A program made the position numbers and the translations under genes. Below are positions 50,194 through 59,375 of a stretch of DNA of 64,000 nucleotides, in pieces. How positions within the stretch are numbered: position 1 is the first letter of the stretch; every line of letters starts with the position of its first letter. Below the pieces are notes generated by a model. It saw only the letters and a program-made list of their open reading frames with translations, had not been told where the DNA came from and ran no database searches. Origin of the DNA: Amycolatopsis sp. (GTDB lineage: Bacteria > Actinomycetota > Actinomycetes > Mycobacteriales > Pseudonocardiaceae). The DNA lies in NCBI RefSeq assembly GCF_025464955.1, contig NZ_JAODNM010000089.1:46096-110095 (forward strand). The letters run 5' to 3'.

Positions 50194-50802
50194 CTACCTT
50201 CTCTTCGCGGGCCGCCTCTTCGTCGCGATACCGTCCAGCAAGATGCCGAGGTACTGCTCCGCGACGGCCTCGGCCGACAATGCGCCGTCGGGGTTGTACC
50301 AGCGCACCGCCACCCACACGGTGTCGCGGATGAACCGGTACACCAGCTCGATGTCGAGATCCGCGCGGAAGACGCCGGCTGTGACGCCGTCGGTCAGAAT
50401 CCCGTTCCACAGTGCGCGGAACTCGGCGTTGCGGTCGTTGAGGTAGGCGAACCGCGGCAGCTGCATGAGGTGCTTGGCCTCGCTCTGGTAGATCGCGACC
50501 TCGGCCGGACGCCGGTGGATCGACTCGAACGACGCCGCGACCACGGCTTCCAGCGTCTCCCGTGGACTCTGGCCGGCCGCGAGGATCTCGGCGTAGGTAC
50601 CGAAAAGCTCGTCCAGGAACCCGGTGAGGATCTCTTCGGCCATCGACTCCTTCGAGTCGAAATGGTGGTACAGGCTGCCGGACAGGATGCCCGCGGCGTC
50701 GGCGATGTCCCGCACGGTCGTCGAGACATAGCCGCGCTCGGCGAACAGACTCGCCGCCAGCGCCAGCAGTTCCGCTCGCCGGGAGCCGGTGGACGTCTTC
50801 AT
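50194..50802 (-). CDS. kstR2: TetR-family regulator KstR2-like
   Basis: SRRAELLALAASLFAERGYVSTTVRDIADAAGILSGSLYHHFDSKESM...LVYRFIRDTVWVAVRWYNPDG. Confidence 0.88.
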   Translation of the reverse strand: MKTSTGSRRAELLALAASLFAERGYVSTTVRDIADAAGILSGSLYHHFDSKESMAEEILTGFLDELFGTYAEILAAGQSPRETLEAVVAASFESIHRRPAEVAIYQSEAKHLMQLPRFAYLNDRNAEFRALWNGILTDGVTAGVFRADLDIELVYRFIRDTVWVAVRWYNPDGALSAEAVAEQYLGILLDGIATKRRPAKRR

Positions 50803-50809
50803 CGCTACC

Positions 50810-51574
50810 TCACGCATGCTGGGAACTCACGGACACGACTTCGCCGGTCAGGTACGACGCGTACTCGCTGGCGAGGAACACCATCACATTCGCCACTTCC
50901 CACGGTTCGGCCGCCCTCCCCGACACCTCGCGCGCGGTCAGCTCGGCGAGCAGCTCGTCGCTGGTGACCTTCGCCAGGAACGGGTGCATCGCGAGGCTGG
51001 GGGCGACGGCGTTGACCCTGATCCCGTGCTCGGCGACGTCGACGGCCGCGCACCGCGTCAACGCCATCACGCCCGCCTTCGCCGCCGCATAGTGCGCCTG
51101 CCCAGCCTGCGCCCGCCAGCCGAGCACCGACGCGTTGTTCACGATCGCCCCACCGCCGCCCTGAGCGATGAACTGCCGGATCGCGGCGCGGGTCGCGCGG
51201 AAAGTGCCATTCAACGTGACGTCGATGACCCGCGTCCACTCGTCGTCGGTCATGTCCACAACGGACTTCGTGCCGCCGAGACCGGCGTTGTTGATCAGGA
51301 CGTCGATCCGGCCGAACCGGGCTACGGTCCCAGCGATCAGTGCCTGAACGTGGTCCTCCCGGGTGACATCACAAGCGATGGCGGGCAGACCCAGCTCATC
51401 GGCCTTCTCAGCGAGCCGCCGCTCGTGCCAGTCGCTGAGGACGACCTGCGCACCCTCTTCCTGACACCGTTTCGCCGCCGCCGACCCGATACCCGTACCC
51501 GCGGCAGCCGTCACGACGACCACTTTGTCCCGTAGCAGGTCGTGCCCGCGCGGGTAGTCCGGGACAACGATCAC
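50810..51574 (-). CDS. ipdF: SDR-family dehydrogenase IpdF-like
   Basis: DLLRDKVVVVTAAAGTGIGSAAAKRCQEEGAQVVLSDWHERRL; synteny with Rv3559c. Confidence 0.85.
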   Translation of the reverse strand: MIVVPDYPRGHDLLRDKVVVVTAAAGTGIGSAAAKRCQEEGAQVVLSDWHERRLAEKADELGLPAIACDVTREDHVQALIAGTVARFGRIDVLINNAGLGGTKSVVDMTDDEWTRVIDVTLNGTFRATRAAIRQFIAQGGGGAIVNNASVLGWRAQAGQAHYAAAKAGVMALTRCAAVDVAEHGIRVNAVAPSLAMHPFLAKVTSDELLAELTAREVSGRAAEPWEVANVMVFLASEYASYLTGEVVSVSSQHA

Positions 51575-52707
51575 GGCCTCGCCTCCTTTGGCAGCCCGAG
51601 CACACGTTCGGCGATGATGTTGAGCTGGATTTCCGTCGAGCCGCCGTAGATCGTGTCCGCGCGGCTGAACAGGAACAACCGCTGCCACTCGTCCGGCCCG
51701 TCCTCCTCGACCATCGACGCGGCGCCGCGGATGCGCATGGCCAGCTCTCCCAGTGAGCGATGCCACCTCGACCAGACCACTTTGGACACCTCGGCGACAC
51801 CGGGTTCCCGCGACCCCAACGTCCGCAGCGCGTGCGCGCGCATGACGTCGAGTCCCACCCACGCCCGCGCGAGCCCTTCGGCGATCACGGGGTCACGCGC
51901 GGAACCGTCCGACTCGGCGAGTTCGGTCAACGCCTGCAGTTCCCGCCGGAAGCCGACCTGCTGGCCGAGTGTGGCGACTCCGCGCTCGAACGCCAACGTG
52001 CCCATCGCGACGCGCCAGCCGTCACCGGGCTCGCCGACGACCATCGCGCGGCCGGTCCTCGCGCCGTCGAAGAACACCTCGTTGAACTCGGAAGTGCCGG
52101 TCAGCTGGCGAATCGGGCGGACGTCGACCCCGGGCTGCCGCATCGGCACCAGCAGAAACGACAGCCCGCGATGCCGTGTCGACCCCGATTCGGTGCGAGC
52201 CAAGACGAAACACCAGTCCGCGACATGCGCCAGCGACGTCCACAGCTTCTGGCCGGTGACCACCCACTCGTCGCCGTCGAGCACGGCCTTGGTCGACACC
52301 GCCGCGAGGTCGGATCCGGCACCGGGCTCGGAATAGCCCTGGCACCACAGCTCCTCCACCGCGGCGATCGGCGGCAGGAACCGCCGTTGCTGCTCCGGTG
52401 TGCCGAACGCGATCAACGTCGGCCCGAGCAGCTCCTGGCCGATGTGGCCCACCTTCGCCGGAGCGCCCGAACGCGCGTACTCCTCATGAAAGATCACCTG
52501 CCGTTCCAGCGACTCGCCGCCGTACTCCGGTGGCCAGCCGAGGCAGGAGAACCCGGCGGCAGCGAGGTGCCGCTCCCAGGCGACGCGCTCAGCGAACGCC
52601 TCGTGCTCGCGGCCGGGACCGCCGAGGCCACGCAGCGTAGTGAACTCGCCGATGAGGTTCTCCTCGAGCCATCGGCGAACCCGCTGCCTGAACTCGGTGT
52701 CGACCAC
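51571..52707 (-). CDS. fadE30: Acyl-CoA dehydrogenase FadE30-like
   Basis: LRGLGGPGREHEAFAERVAWERHLAAAGFSCLGWPPEYGG; ELWCQGYSEPGAGSDLAAVSTKA; RADTIYGGSTEIQLNIIAERVLGLP. Confidence 0.88.
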   Translation of the reverse strand: MVDTEFRQRVRRWLEENLIGEFTTLRGLGGPGREHEAFAERVAWERHLAAAGFSCLGWPPEYGGESLERQVIFHEEYARSGAPAKVGHIGQELLGPTLIAFGTPEQQRRFLPPIAAVEELWCQGYSEPGAGSDLAAVSTKAVLDGDEWVVTGQKLWTSLAHVADWCFVLARTESGSTRHRGLSFLLVPMRQPGVDVRPIRQLTGTSEFNEVFFDGARTGRAMVVGEPGDGWRVAMGTLAFERGVATLGQQVGFRRELQALTELAESDGSARDPVIAEGLARAWVGLDVMRAHALRTLGSREPGVAEVSKVVWSRWHRSLGELAMRIRGAASMVEEDGPDEWQRLFLFSRADTIYGGSTEIQLNIIAERVLGLPKEARP

Positions 52708-52716
52708 GGCGGCTCC

Positions 52717-52740
52717 TCTGGTCAAACGTCTGGTCAAACG
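52717..52740. repeat. Perfect 12-bp tandem duplication TCTGGTCAAACG x2 in fadE30 leader
   Basis: TCTGGTCAAACGTCTGGTCAAACG directly upstream of the fadE30 GTG start. Confidence 0.75.
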
Positions 52741-52764
52741 GGGACGTCGTGCGTAGGCTACCCT

Positions 52765-52778
52765 ACCAAGCACTTGCT
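52765..52778. promoter_or_regulatory. KstR2-like operator in fadE30/fadD3 divergent gap
   Basis: ACCAAGCACTTGCT, exact match to AnCAAGnnCTTGnT. Confidence 0.75.
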
Positions 52779-52806
52779 AGGTTCGTGCGATCCCACGGGA
52801 GGGATC

Positions 52807-54294
52807 TTGGCGAGTTCACCGCAGACGGTTCCGGCCGCGCTGGCTCGCGCGGCCGAACGGTTCGGCGAGCGCGAAGCGGTGGTGGACGGCAAAACCCGGT
52901 TCACCTACGCCGAACTCCATTCCCGGACACTGGACTTCGCGCGATTCCTCAGCTCCGAAGGACTCCAACCCGGAGACCGGGTGGCGCTGTGCTCGCCCAA
53001 CACGTGGCACTGGGTCGTCGCCGCACTCGGCGCCCTGAGCGCCGGGGCGACGCTCGTGCCGGTCAGTACGCGGTTCACCGATCCGGAGATCCGGGACATT
53101 CTCGACCGGTGCCAGGCCAAGGCGTTCCTCGTCGCGGACGAATTCCTCGGCGTCGACAGACTCGCTGAAGCGAGTAGGCCATCACCTCCGATCACTGTGC
53201 GCATTCCTCTCGCAAGCCGTTCGGCCGCGTGGGATATCCGTGGGCGCACCGCGACAATCCCTGAGGTACACGCGGACGACGTCTGCGACATCCTGTTCAC
53301 CTCGGGCACGACCGGTCGCAGCAAGGGCGCGATGAGCTGTCACCGCCAGTCGCTCGGAGTCGCCGAAGCCTGGGCGGACTGCGCCGAGCTCACCGAGACC
53401 GACCGCTATCTGGTCCTCAACCCGTTCTTCCACAGTTTCGGCTACAAAGCGGGCATCTTGGCGGCGCTCCTGCGCGGGTCCACTTTGGTCCCGCAAGCCG
53501 TGTTCGACGCCGAAGAAACCCTGCGGCTGATCGAATCCGAGCGCATCACCGTGCTGCCGGGTGCACCGGCCGTCTACCGCATGCTGCTCGACCATCCGGC
53601 CCGCGCGGCATGCGACCTGTCCAGCCTGCGGCTCGCGGTCACCGGCGCCGCGACCGTGCCGGTAAGCCTGGTCGACAGCCTGTATACGCAACTCGGCTTC
53701 GACACCGTGCTGACGGCGTACGGCCTGACCGAAGCCGTGGTCGCGACGATGTGCCGCGCGGACGACGACGTCGAGACGGTCGCCCGCACCTGTGGACGAG
53801 CAGCTTCCGGGTTCGAAGTCGCTATTGGCGAGCGCGAGGAAGTCCTCCTGCGCGGGCCGAACGTCATGCTCGGCTACCTCGACGATCCCAGTGCGACAGC
53901 CGAGGCGATCGACGAGCACGGCTGGCTGCACACCGGTGACGTCGGCGTACTCGACGAGCACGGCTACCTCACGATCACCGACCGATTGAAGGACATGTAC
54001 ATCTGCGGCGGGTTCAACGTCTACCCGGCGGAGGTCGAGCAGACACTCGCCACTCTCGACGGGGTCGCCGAGTCTGCGGTGATCGGTGTTCCGGACGAGC
54101 GCCTCGGTGAGGTCGGCAAGGCATACGTCGTCCTGCGAGCAGGTTCACGACTGTCCGTTGAGGACATCCTCGCGCACTGCAAGCAGAACCTGGCGAACTA
54201 CAAACTGCCCAGATCAGTCGAGTTACGTGACGCGTTGCCGAGGAACCCTTCGGGCAAGGTGGTCAAACGAATCCTGCGGGAGGAGTTCCGATGA
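52807..54294 (+). CDS. fadD3: HIP-CoA ligase FadD3-like
   Basis: DILFTSGTTGRSKGAMSCHRQ; LTAYGLTEA; DRLKDMYICGGFNVYPAEVEQ; TTG start after GGGAGGGA RBS. Confidence 0.87.
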   Translation: MASSPQTVPAALARAAERFGEREAVVDGKTRFTYAELHSRTLDFARFLSSEGLQPGDRVALCSPNTWHWVVAALGALSAGATLVPVSTRFTDPEIRDILDRCQAKAFLVADEFLGVDRLAEASRPSPPITVRIPLASRSAAWDIRGRTATIPEVHADDVCDILFTSGTTGRSKGAMSCHRQSLGVAEAWADCAELTETDRYLVLNPFFHSFGYKAGILAALLRGSTLVPQAVFDAEETLRLIESERITVLPGAPAVYRMLLDHPARAACDLSSLRLAVTGAATVPVSLVDSLYTQLGFDTVLTAYGLTEAVVATMCRADDDVETVARTCGRAASGFEVAIGEREEVLLRGPNVMLGYLDDPSATAEAIDEHGWLHTGDVGVLDEHGYLTITDRLKDMYICGGFNVYPAEVEQTLATLDGVAESAVIGVPDERLGEVGKAYVVLRAGSRLSVEDILAHCKQNLANYKLPRSVELRDALPRNPSGKVVKRILREEFR

Positions 54295-55124
54295 ACGAAG
54301 TCCGCTACGAGCGGCGCGGGCCGGTCGCCATGGTCACGATGAACCGTCCCCAGTACCGCAACGCGCAGAATTCGGCGATGACCTATGCCTTGGACGCCGC
54401 ATTCACCCGAGCGGTCGACGACGACGAGGTCAACGTGATTGCGCTGGCCGGCGCGGGCGAGCATTTCTCCGCCGGACACGACATCGGGTCTCCGGAGCGA
54501 GACGTGGACGTCTCCTTCGATCGCAAGTCCCTGCTGTGGTGGGATCATGTGGGTGCCGAAGGCGGCGACGCGCGGTTCGCCCGCGAGGCCGAGGTCTATC
54601 TCGGCATGTGCCGCCGGTGGCGGGAGATCCCGAAACCGACCATCGCCGCCGTGCAGGGCGCGTGCATCGCGGGTGGGCTGATGCTGGCCTGGGTGTGCGA
54701 TCTGATCGTCGCCGCCGACGACGCGTTTTTCGCCGACCCCGTGGTGCGGATGGGCATTCCCGGGGTCGAGTACTTCGCTCATCCGTGGGTCCTCGGTCCG
54801 CGGGTGGCCAAAGAAATCCTCTTCACCGGTGAAAGGTTCACCGCGCACCAGGCAAAGGAATGGGGAATGCTCAACCGGGTCGTCCCCCGCGCGGACCTGG
54901 AATCGGAAACGCTGGCACTGGCCGGGAAGATCGCCGCCATGCCACGGTTCGGCCTGGCGCTGGCCAAGAAAGCGGTCAACCAGGCCGAGGATCTGATGGG
55001 CCTGCGGTCCGGAATGGACTCGGTGTTCGGCCTGCACCACCTCGCGCACGCGCACAACGCCGAGGTGTCCGGTGGCGATTCCCTCGGCGGCCAGAACGCG
55101 CGCTCGATGCGGGACACCCGCTGA
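54291..55124 (+). CDS. Enoyl-CoA hydratase/isomerase family protein
   Basis: VTMNRPQYRNAQNSAMTYALDAAF; AGEHFSAGHDIGSPERD; ATGA overlap with fadD3. Confidence 0.9.
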   Translation: MNEVRYERRGPVAMVTMNRPQYRNAQNSAMTYALDAAFTRAVDDDEVNVIALAGAGEHFSAGHDIGSPERDVDVSFDRKSLLWWDHVGAEGGDARFAREAEVYLGMCRRWREIPKPTIAAVQGACIAGGLMLAWVCDLIVAADDAFFADPVVRMGIPGVEYFAHPWVLGPRVAKEILFTGERFTAHQAKEWGMLNRVVPRADLESETLALAGKIAAMPRFGLALAKKAVNQAEDLMGLRSGMDSVFGLHHLAHAHNAEVSGGDSLGGQNARSMRDTR

Positions 55125-56254
55125 TGGACCTCGACTTCGATGAGCGTACAGCGCTTTTTCGCGCGGAGGCACGAACGTGGTTGGCGGACAACGTTCCGGA
55201 CGAGCCGCTGGCGTCGTTCGACACCGAATCCGGATTCGCCCAGCACCGCGGCTGGGAAGCGAAACTTGCCGACGACCGATGGTCGGTGGTTTCGTGGCCG
55301 GAGGAATTCGGCGGCCGGGACGTGAGCCTGCTGGACTGGTTGGTGTTCGAGGAGGAGTACTACGCGGCAGGTGCGCCGGGACGGGTCGGCCAGAACGGTA
55401 TCTTCATGCTGGCGCCGACCCTGTTCGCCCATGGCAGCGAGGCCCAACGACGTCGCATCCTGCCAAAAATGGCGCGAGGCGAGGAAATCTGGGCTCAGGC
55501 CTGGTCGGAACCTGACGCGGGCAGCGATATCGCCTCGGTTCGAAGCCGAGCCACGCCCACGGGCAATGGCTGGTTGCTGTCCGGGCAGAAGACATGGAGC
55601 TCGCGGGCCGCGTTCGCGGACAAGGCTTTCGGTCTGTTCCGGAGCGACCCGGACAGCGCACGGCATCACGGTCTGACGTACTTCCTGTTCGACCTGCACG
55701 CACCCGGCGTAAGCGTCCGGCCGATTGCCCAACTTGATGGCGAACCCGGTTTCGCGGAGATCTTCCTCGACGACGTGTTCGTTCCGGCCGACGACGTCGT
55801 CGGCGAAGTCCACCAAGGCTGGCGGGTCGCGATGACCACGGCCGGCAACGAACGCGGCCTGTCGTTGCGGAGCCCAGGCCGGTTTCTCGCCGCCGCCGAC
55901 AGGCTTGTCACGTTGTGGGCCAAAACTCGCGACCCGGCGTTTTCCGACGCCGTCGCCGACGCGTGGATCGACGCCCGCGCCTACCAGCTCTACACCTACG
56001 GCACGGTGACCGACCTGGCGCAGGGCCGTCAGCTCGGTCCGGAGTCCAGTGTCAACAAGCTCTTCTGGTCACATCTCGACGTCGCCTTGCACGAAACGGC
56101 GTTGGACCTCCTCGGAGCGACGGCCGAAATCGATCCGAAGTGGACGGACGGCTGGCTGTTCTCGCTCGCCGGTCCGATTTACGGCGGCACCGACCAGATC
56201 CAGCGCGACATCGTCGCCGAACGACTGCTGGGCCTGCCCAGGGGTGACCGATGA
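55124..56254 (+). CDS. fadE31: Acyl-CoA dehydrogenase FadE31-like
   Basis: WPEEFGGRDVSLLDWLVFEEEYYAAGAPGRVGQNGIFMLAPTLF; WAQAWSEPDAGSDIAS. Confidence 0.85.
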   Translation: MDLDFDERTALFRAEARTWLADNVPDEPLASFDTESGFAQHRGWEAKLADDRWSVVSWPEEFGGRDVSLLDWLVFEEEYYAAGAPGRVGQNGIFMLAPTLFAHGSEAQRRRILPKMARGEEIWAQAWSEPDAGSDIASVRSRATPTGNGWLLSGQKTWSSRAAFADKAFGLFRSDPDSARHHGLTYFLFDLHAPGVSVRPIAQLDGEPGFAEIFLDDVFVPADDVVGEVHQGWRVAMTTAGNERGLSLRSPGRFLAAADRLVTLWAKTRDPAFSDAVADAWIDARAYQLYTYGTVTDLAQGRQLGPESSVNKLFWSHLDVALHETALDLLGATAEIDPKWTDGWLFSLAGPIYGGTDQIQRDIVAERLLGLPRGDR

Positions 56255-57192
56255 AGTTCGCGCTTTCCGCTGAGCAGAAAGATTTCGCCGCCAGTATCAC
56301 CGCACTGCTGTCCGATGCGGACACGGCGACCGCGAATCGGCTTTGGGCCGAGGGCAAACCGGAAGCCGGGTTGGAGATTTGGCGAAGCCTCGCCGGGCTG
56401 GGCGTCACGGCACTCGGCGTGCCCGAGAAGTTCGCCGGCCTGGACGCCGAAACAACCGATCTGGTGGTCGTCTTCGAGCAGTTGGGGTACCACGCCGTCC
56501 CTGGTCCATGGGTCGACACCGTGGCGGTCCTGCCGTCGCTGATCCAGGACGACGACCTCGTCGCGGTCGCCGAGGGCGAGACGCTGGCATCGATCGTCGC
56601 GGCTCCCCACGTCCCCTACGCGCTCGATGCCGACGTCGCCGACATTCGGATTTCCCTCGAGACCGACGGCCTTCACACCTTCACACCGATCCGCCGACTG
56701 GACTCCGTGGACGCGGCCCGACGGCTCTTCGAAACGACCCTGGGCGAGCGACGGCCAGGTGAACCGGACGTGGCGCGGGCGTTGAACCTGGGTGCGCTGA
56801 CGACGGCGGCTGTGCAACTCGGAGCCGGTCGCTGGCTACTGAATACATCGGTGTCCTATGCAAAACAGCGACGCCAGTACGGAAAAGAGATAGGGCACTA
56901 CCAGGCGGTCAAACATCTGCTCGCGGATGTCGTGACAAGCCTGGACTTCGCCACGCCGCTCCTGTATGCGGCAGCGATCACGTTGGACAGTCGTGACGTG
57001 TCCGCCGCAAAGGTCGCCGCGAACCGCGCGTCGACGCTGGCCGCACGCACCGGCCTGCAGGTCCACGGCGCCCTCGGTTACACCGCGGAATACCCACTGG
57101 GCCTGCGGCTGACCAGGATTCGCGCACTGGCCGGGGCTTGGGGGACGCCGTCGTTCCACCGGGCACGGGTGCTGCGCGCGGTGGCACCGTGA
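56251..57192 (+). CDS. fadE32: Acyl-CoA dehydrogenase FadE32-like
   Basis: Acyl-CoA dehydrogenase fold (SYAKQRRQYGKEIGHYQAVKHLLADVV; GLQVHGALGYTAEYPL); coupled to fadE31. Confidence 0.85.
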   Translation: MKFALSAEQKDFAASITALLSDADTATANRLWAEGKPEAGLEIWRSLAGLGVTALGVPEKFAGLDAETTDLVVVFEQLGYHAVPGPWVDTVAVLPSLIQDDDLVAVAEGETLASIVAAPHVPYALDADVADIRISLETDGLHTFTPIRRLDSVDAARRLFETTLGERRPGEPDVARALNLGALTTAAVQLGAGRWLLNTSVSYAKQRRQYGKEIGHYQAVKHLLADVVTSLDFATPLLYAAAITLDSRDVSAAKVAANRASTLAARTGLQVHGALGYTAEYPLGLRLTRIRALAGAWGTPSFHRARVLRAVAP

Positions 57193-58226
57193 CGTTCACC
57201 GAGGAGCAAGAGGCACTGCGTGCCGCGGTACGCGCGCTGCTCAGCCGCGAATCCGCGCCGTGGGCGCCCCTGTGCGAGCAAATCGGCGTCGCCGGCCTCG
57301 GCGTACCGGAAAGGTTCGGCGGCCTCGGCACGGGCTTGAGGGAGGCTCAGATCGTCGCCGAGGAACTCGGCCGGGTGCTGAGTCCGGTGCCGTTTCTGGG
57401 TTCGGCGATCGTCACCACTCAAGCGATCCTCGCCTCCGGCGAGGACGAGGCTTGCGCGCGACTACTGCCACTCCTGGTGAAAGGCACAATCGGCGCGCTG
57501 GCCTGGTGCGGACAGGAAGGCGGCTGGCCCACTGAGGACGTCCCCCTTCGAGCCACGTCGGATGACCGGGTGACCGGGCACGCGCACTACGTTCTCGACG
57601 GCGACCGAGCCGAAATCCTGCTTGTCATCGCGAAAAGCCCAGGCCGACTGGGCCTGTATGAGGTGGACGTCACATCGACCGGGGTCCGCCGCACTTCCAA
57701 AGTTGGTCTGGACCAGACTCGGCGGCTGGCGACCGTCGAATTCGACGGTGCTCAGGCCCGGCAGTTGGGTGAGAGTGACTTTTCCGTAGCATTGCGGAGA
57801 GTACGCAATGGCGCCTGCGCGGTCCTCGCCGCCGAGCAGGCCGGAGCCGCCGCGCGAGCCCTCGAGATCACCGTCGAACACACCAAGCAGCGGCACCAGT
57901 TCGGCCGGCCGATCGGCGGCTTCCAAGCACTGAAACACCGCATGGCCAACCTCCACATCCTGGTGGAGACCGCGCGCTCGGCCGCGTATGCCGCGCCGGA
58001 CTCGGAAAGGGCCGCCACGGTGGCGAAAGTCCACTGTTCCGAAGCCCTCGAACAGGTCGCGGCCGAGATGATCCAGCTGCACGGCGGGGTCGGGATCACC
58101 TGGGATCACCCGGCGCACCGATACCTCAAAAGGGCACACGGAAGCTCACAGCTTTTCGGACGGCCACACGAGCATCTGGCCCGCTTGAGGGAGCTGCCAG
58201 TAGCCCTCGACACCACGTCCGAGTGA
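57189..58226 (+). CDS. fadE33: Acyl-CoA dehydrogenase FadE33-like
   Basis: VEHTKQRHQFGRPIGGFQALKHRMANLHI; EMIQLHGGVGITWDHPAHRYLKRAH; GTGA overlap with fadE32. Confidence 0.85.
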   Translation: MTFTEEQEALRAAVRALLSRESAPWAPLCEQIGVAGLGVPERFGGLGTGLREAQIVAEELGRVLSPVPFLGSAIVTTQAILASGEDEACARLLPLLVKGTIGALAWCGQEGGWPTEDVPLRATSDDRVTGHAHYVLDGDRAEILLVIAKSPGRLGLYEVDVTSTGVRRTSKVGLDQTRRLATVEFDGAQARQLGESDFSVALRRVRNGACAVLAAEQAGAAARALEITVEHTKQRHQFGRPIGGFQALKHRMANLHILVETARSAAYAAPDSERAATVAKVHCSEALEQVAAEMIQLHGGVGITWDHPAHRYLKRAHGSSQLFGRPHEHLARLRELPVALDTTSE

Positions 58227-58327
58227 GGCTCGAGAGCGTGACGGTGTGTCACCGGGGGCAGGCCCCACCCTGAGAACTGGGGTGCCCCTGATTGTGCACG
58301 ATCGGGAGACTGTCCACACTCTCACGT

Positions 58328-59365
58328 GTGACCACAGACAATATCGTCCAACCGGCGCCTCCAGCGGCGACCGGCAGCGACTTCGCCCGGCTGTGCCGTG
58401 AGATCACCAGCGCCGGCCTGATGGCCCGGCGGCCGGGCTATTATGTGGCGAGGATCGGCATCATCGCCGTTCTCTTCGCCGCTGCCTGGGCCGCGTTTTT
58501 CCTGATCGGCGATTCCTGGTGGCAACTGCCCATCGCGGCGTTCCTTGCCGTGATGTTCGCCCAGATCGCGCTCGTCTCCCATGACCTGGCGCACCGCCAG
58601 GTGTTCCGCACCCGTCGCCCGAGCCAGTTGGCCGGCTGGATCGCCGGAAACCTCGGCATCGGGATGTCCTACGGCTGGTGGATGGACAAGCACACCCGCC
58701 ACCACGCCAACCCCAACCACGAGGACCTCGACCCCGACCTCAACCCCGACGTGCTCGTCTGGACCGACGGCCAGGCCAAGGCGTCCAGGGGAATCCCCCG
58801 TTTCATCGGCCGGTGGCAGGGCTACCTGTTCTTCCCGCTGCTCACCCTCGAAGGTTTCAACCTGCACGTGTCCGGCTTCCGCGCGCTGTTCAGCCCGTCG
58901 TTGAAGAACCGCTGGATCGAAGGCGCCACGCTGGTCGTCCACGTCGCCGCCTACCTCACCGCGGTCTTCCTGGTGCTGTCCCCCGGGAAGGCGATCGTCT
59001 TCATCCTGGTCCACCAGTGCCTCTGGGGCATCTACATGGGCTCGATTTTCGCGCCGAACCACAAGGGCATGCCGACGCTGGCCGGCGACGACCGGCCCGA
59101 CTTCCTCCGCCGTCAGGTCCTGACCTCGCGCAACGTCAACGGCAACTGGCTGATCGACAACGCCATGGGCGGTCTGAACTACCAGATCGAACACCACCTG
59201 TTCCCGAGCATGCCGTCGGCGTACCTGCGCCGCGCGCAACCACTCGTCGAGGCGTACTGTGCCGAACTCGGCGTGTCCTACCTGACCACGGGCCTCATCG
59301 AGTCGTGGAGGCAGGCGCTGCAACACCTGAACCACGTCGGGGCGCCGATCCGGGAAAACGCGTAG
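58328..59365 (+). CDS. Membrane fatty acid desaturase family protein
   Basis: His boxes HDLAH, HTRHHANPN, NYQIEHHLFPSMP. Confidence 0.92.
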   Translation: MTTDNIVQPAPPAATGSDFARLCREITSAGLMARRPGYYVARIGIIAVLFAAAWAAFFLIGDSWWQLPIAAFLAVMFAQIALVSHDLAHRQVFRTRRPSQLAGWIAGNLGIGMSYGWWMDKHTRHHANPNHEDLDPDLNPDVLVWTDGQAKASRGIPRFIGRWQGYLFFPLLTLEGFNLHVSGFRALFSPSLKNRWIEGATLVVHVAAYLTAVFLVLSPGKAIVFILVHQCLWGIYMGSIFAPNHKGMPTLAGDDRPDFLRRQVLTSRNVNGNWLIDNAMGGLNYQIEHHLFPSMPSAYLRRAQPLVEAYCAELGVSYLTTGLIESWRQALQHLNHVGAPIRENA

Positions 59366-59375
59366 TTTCGAAACC

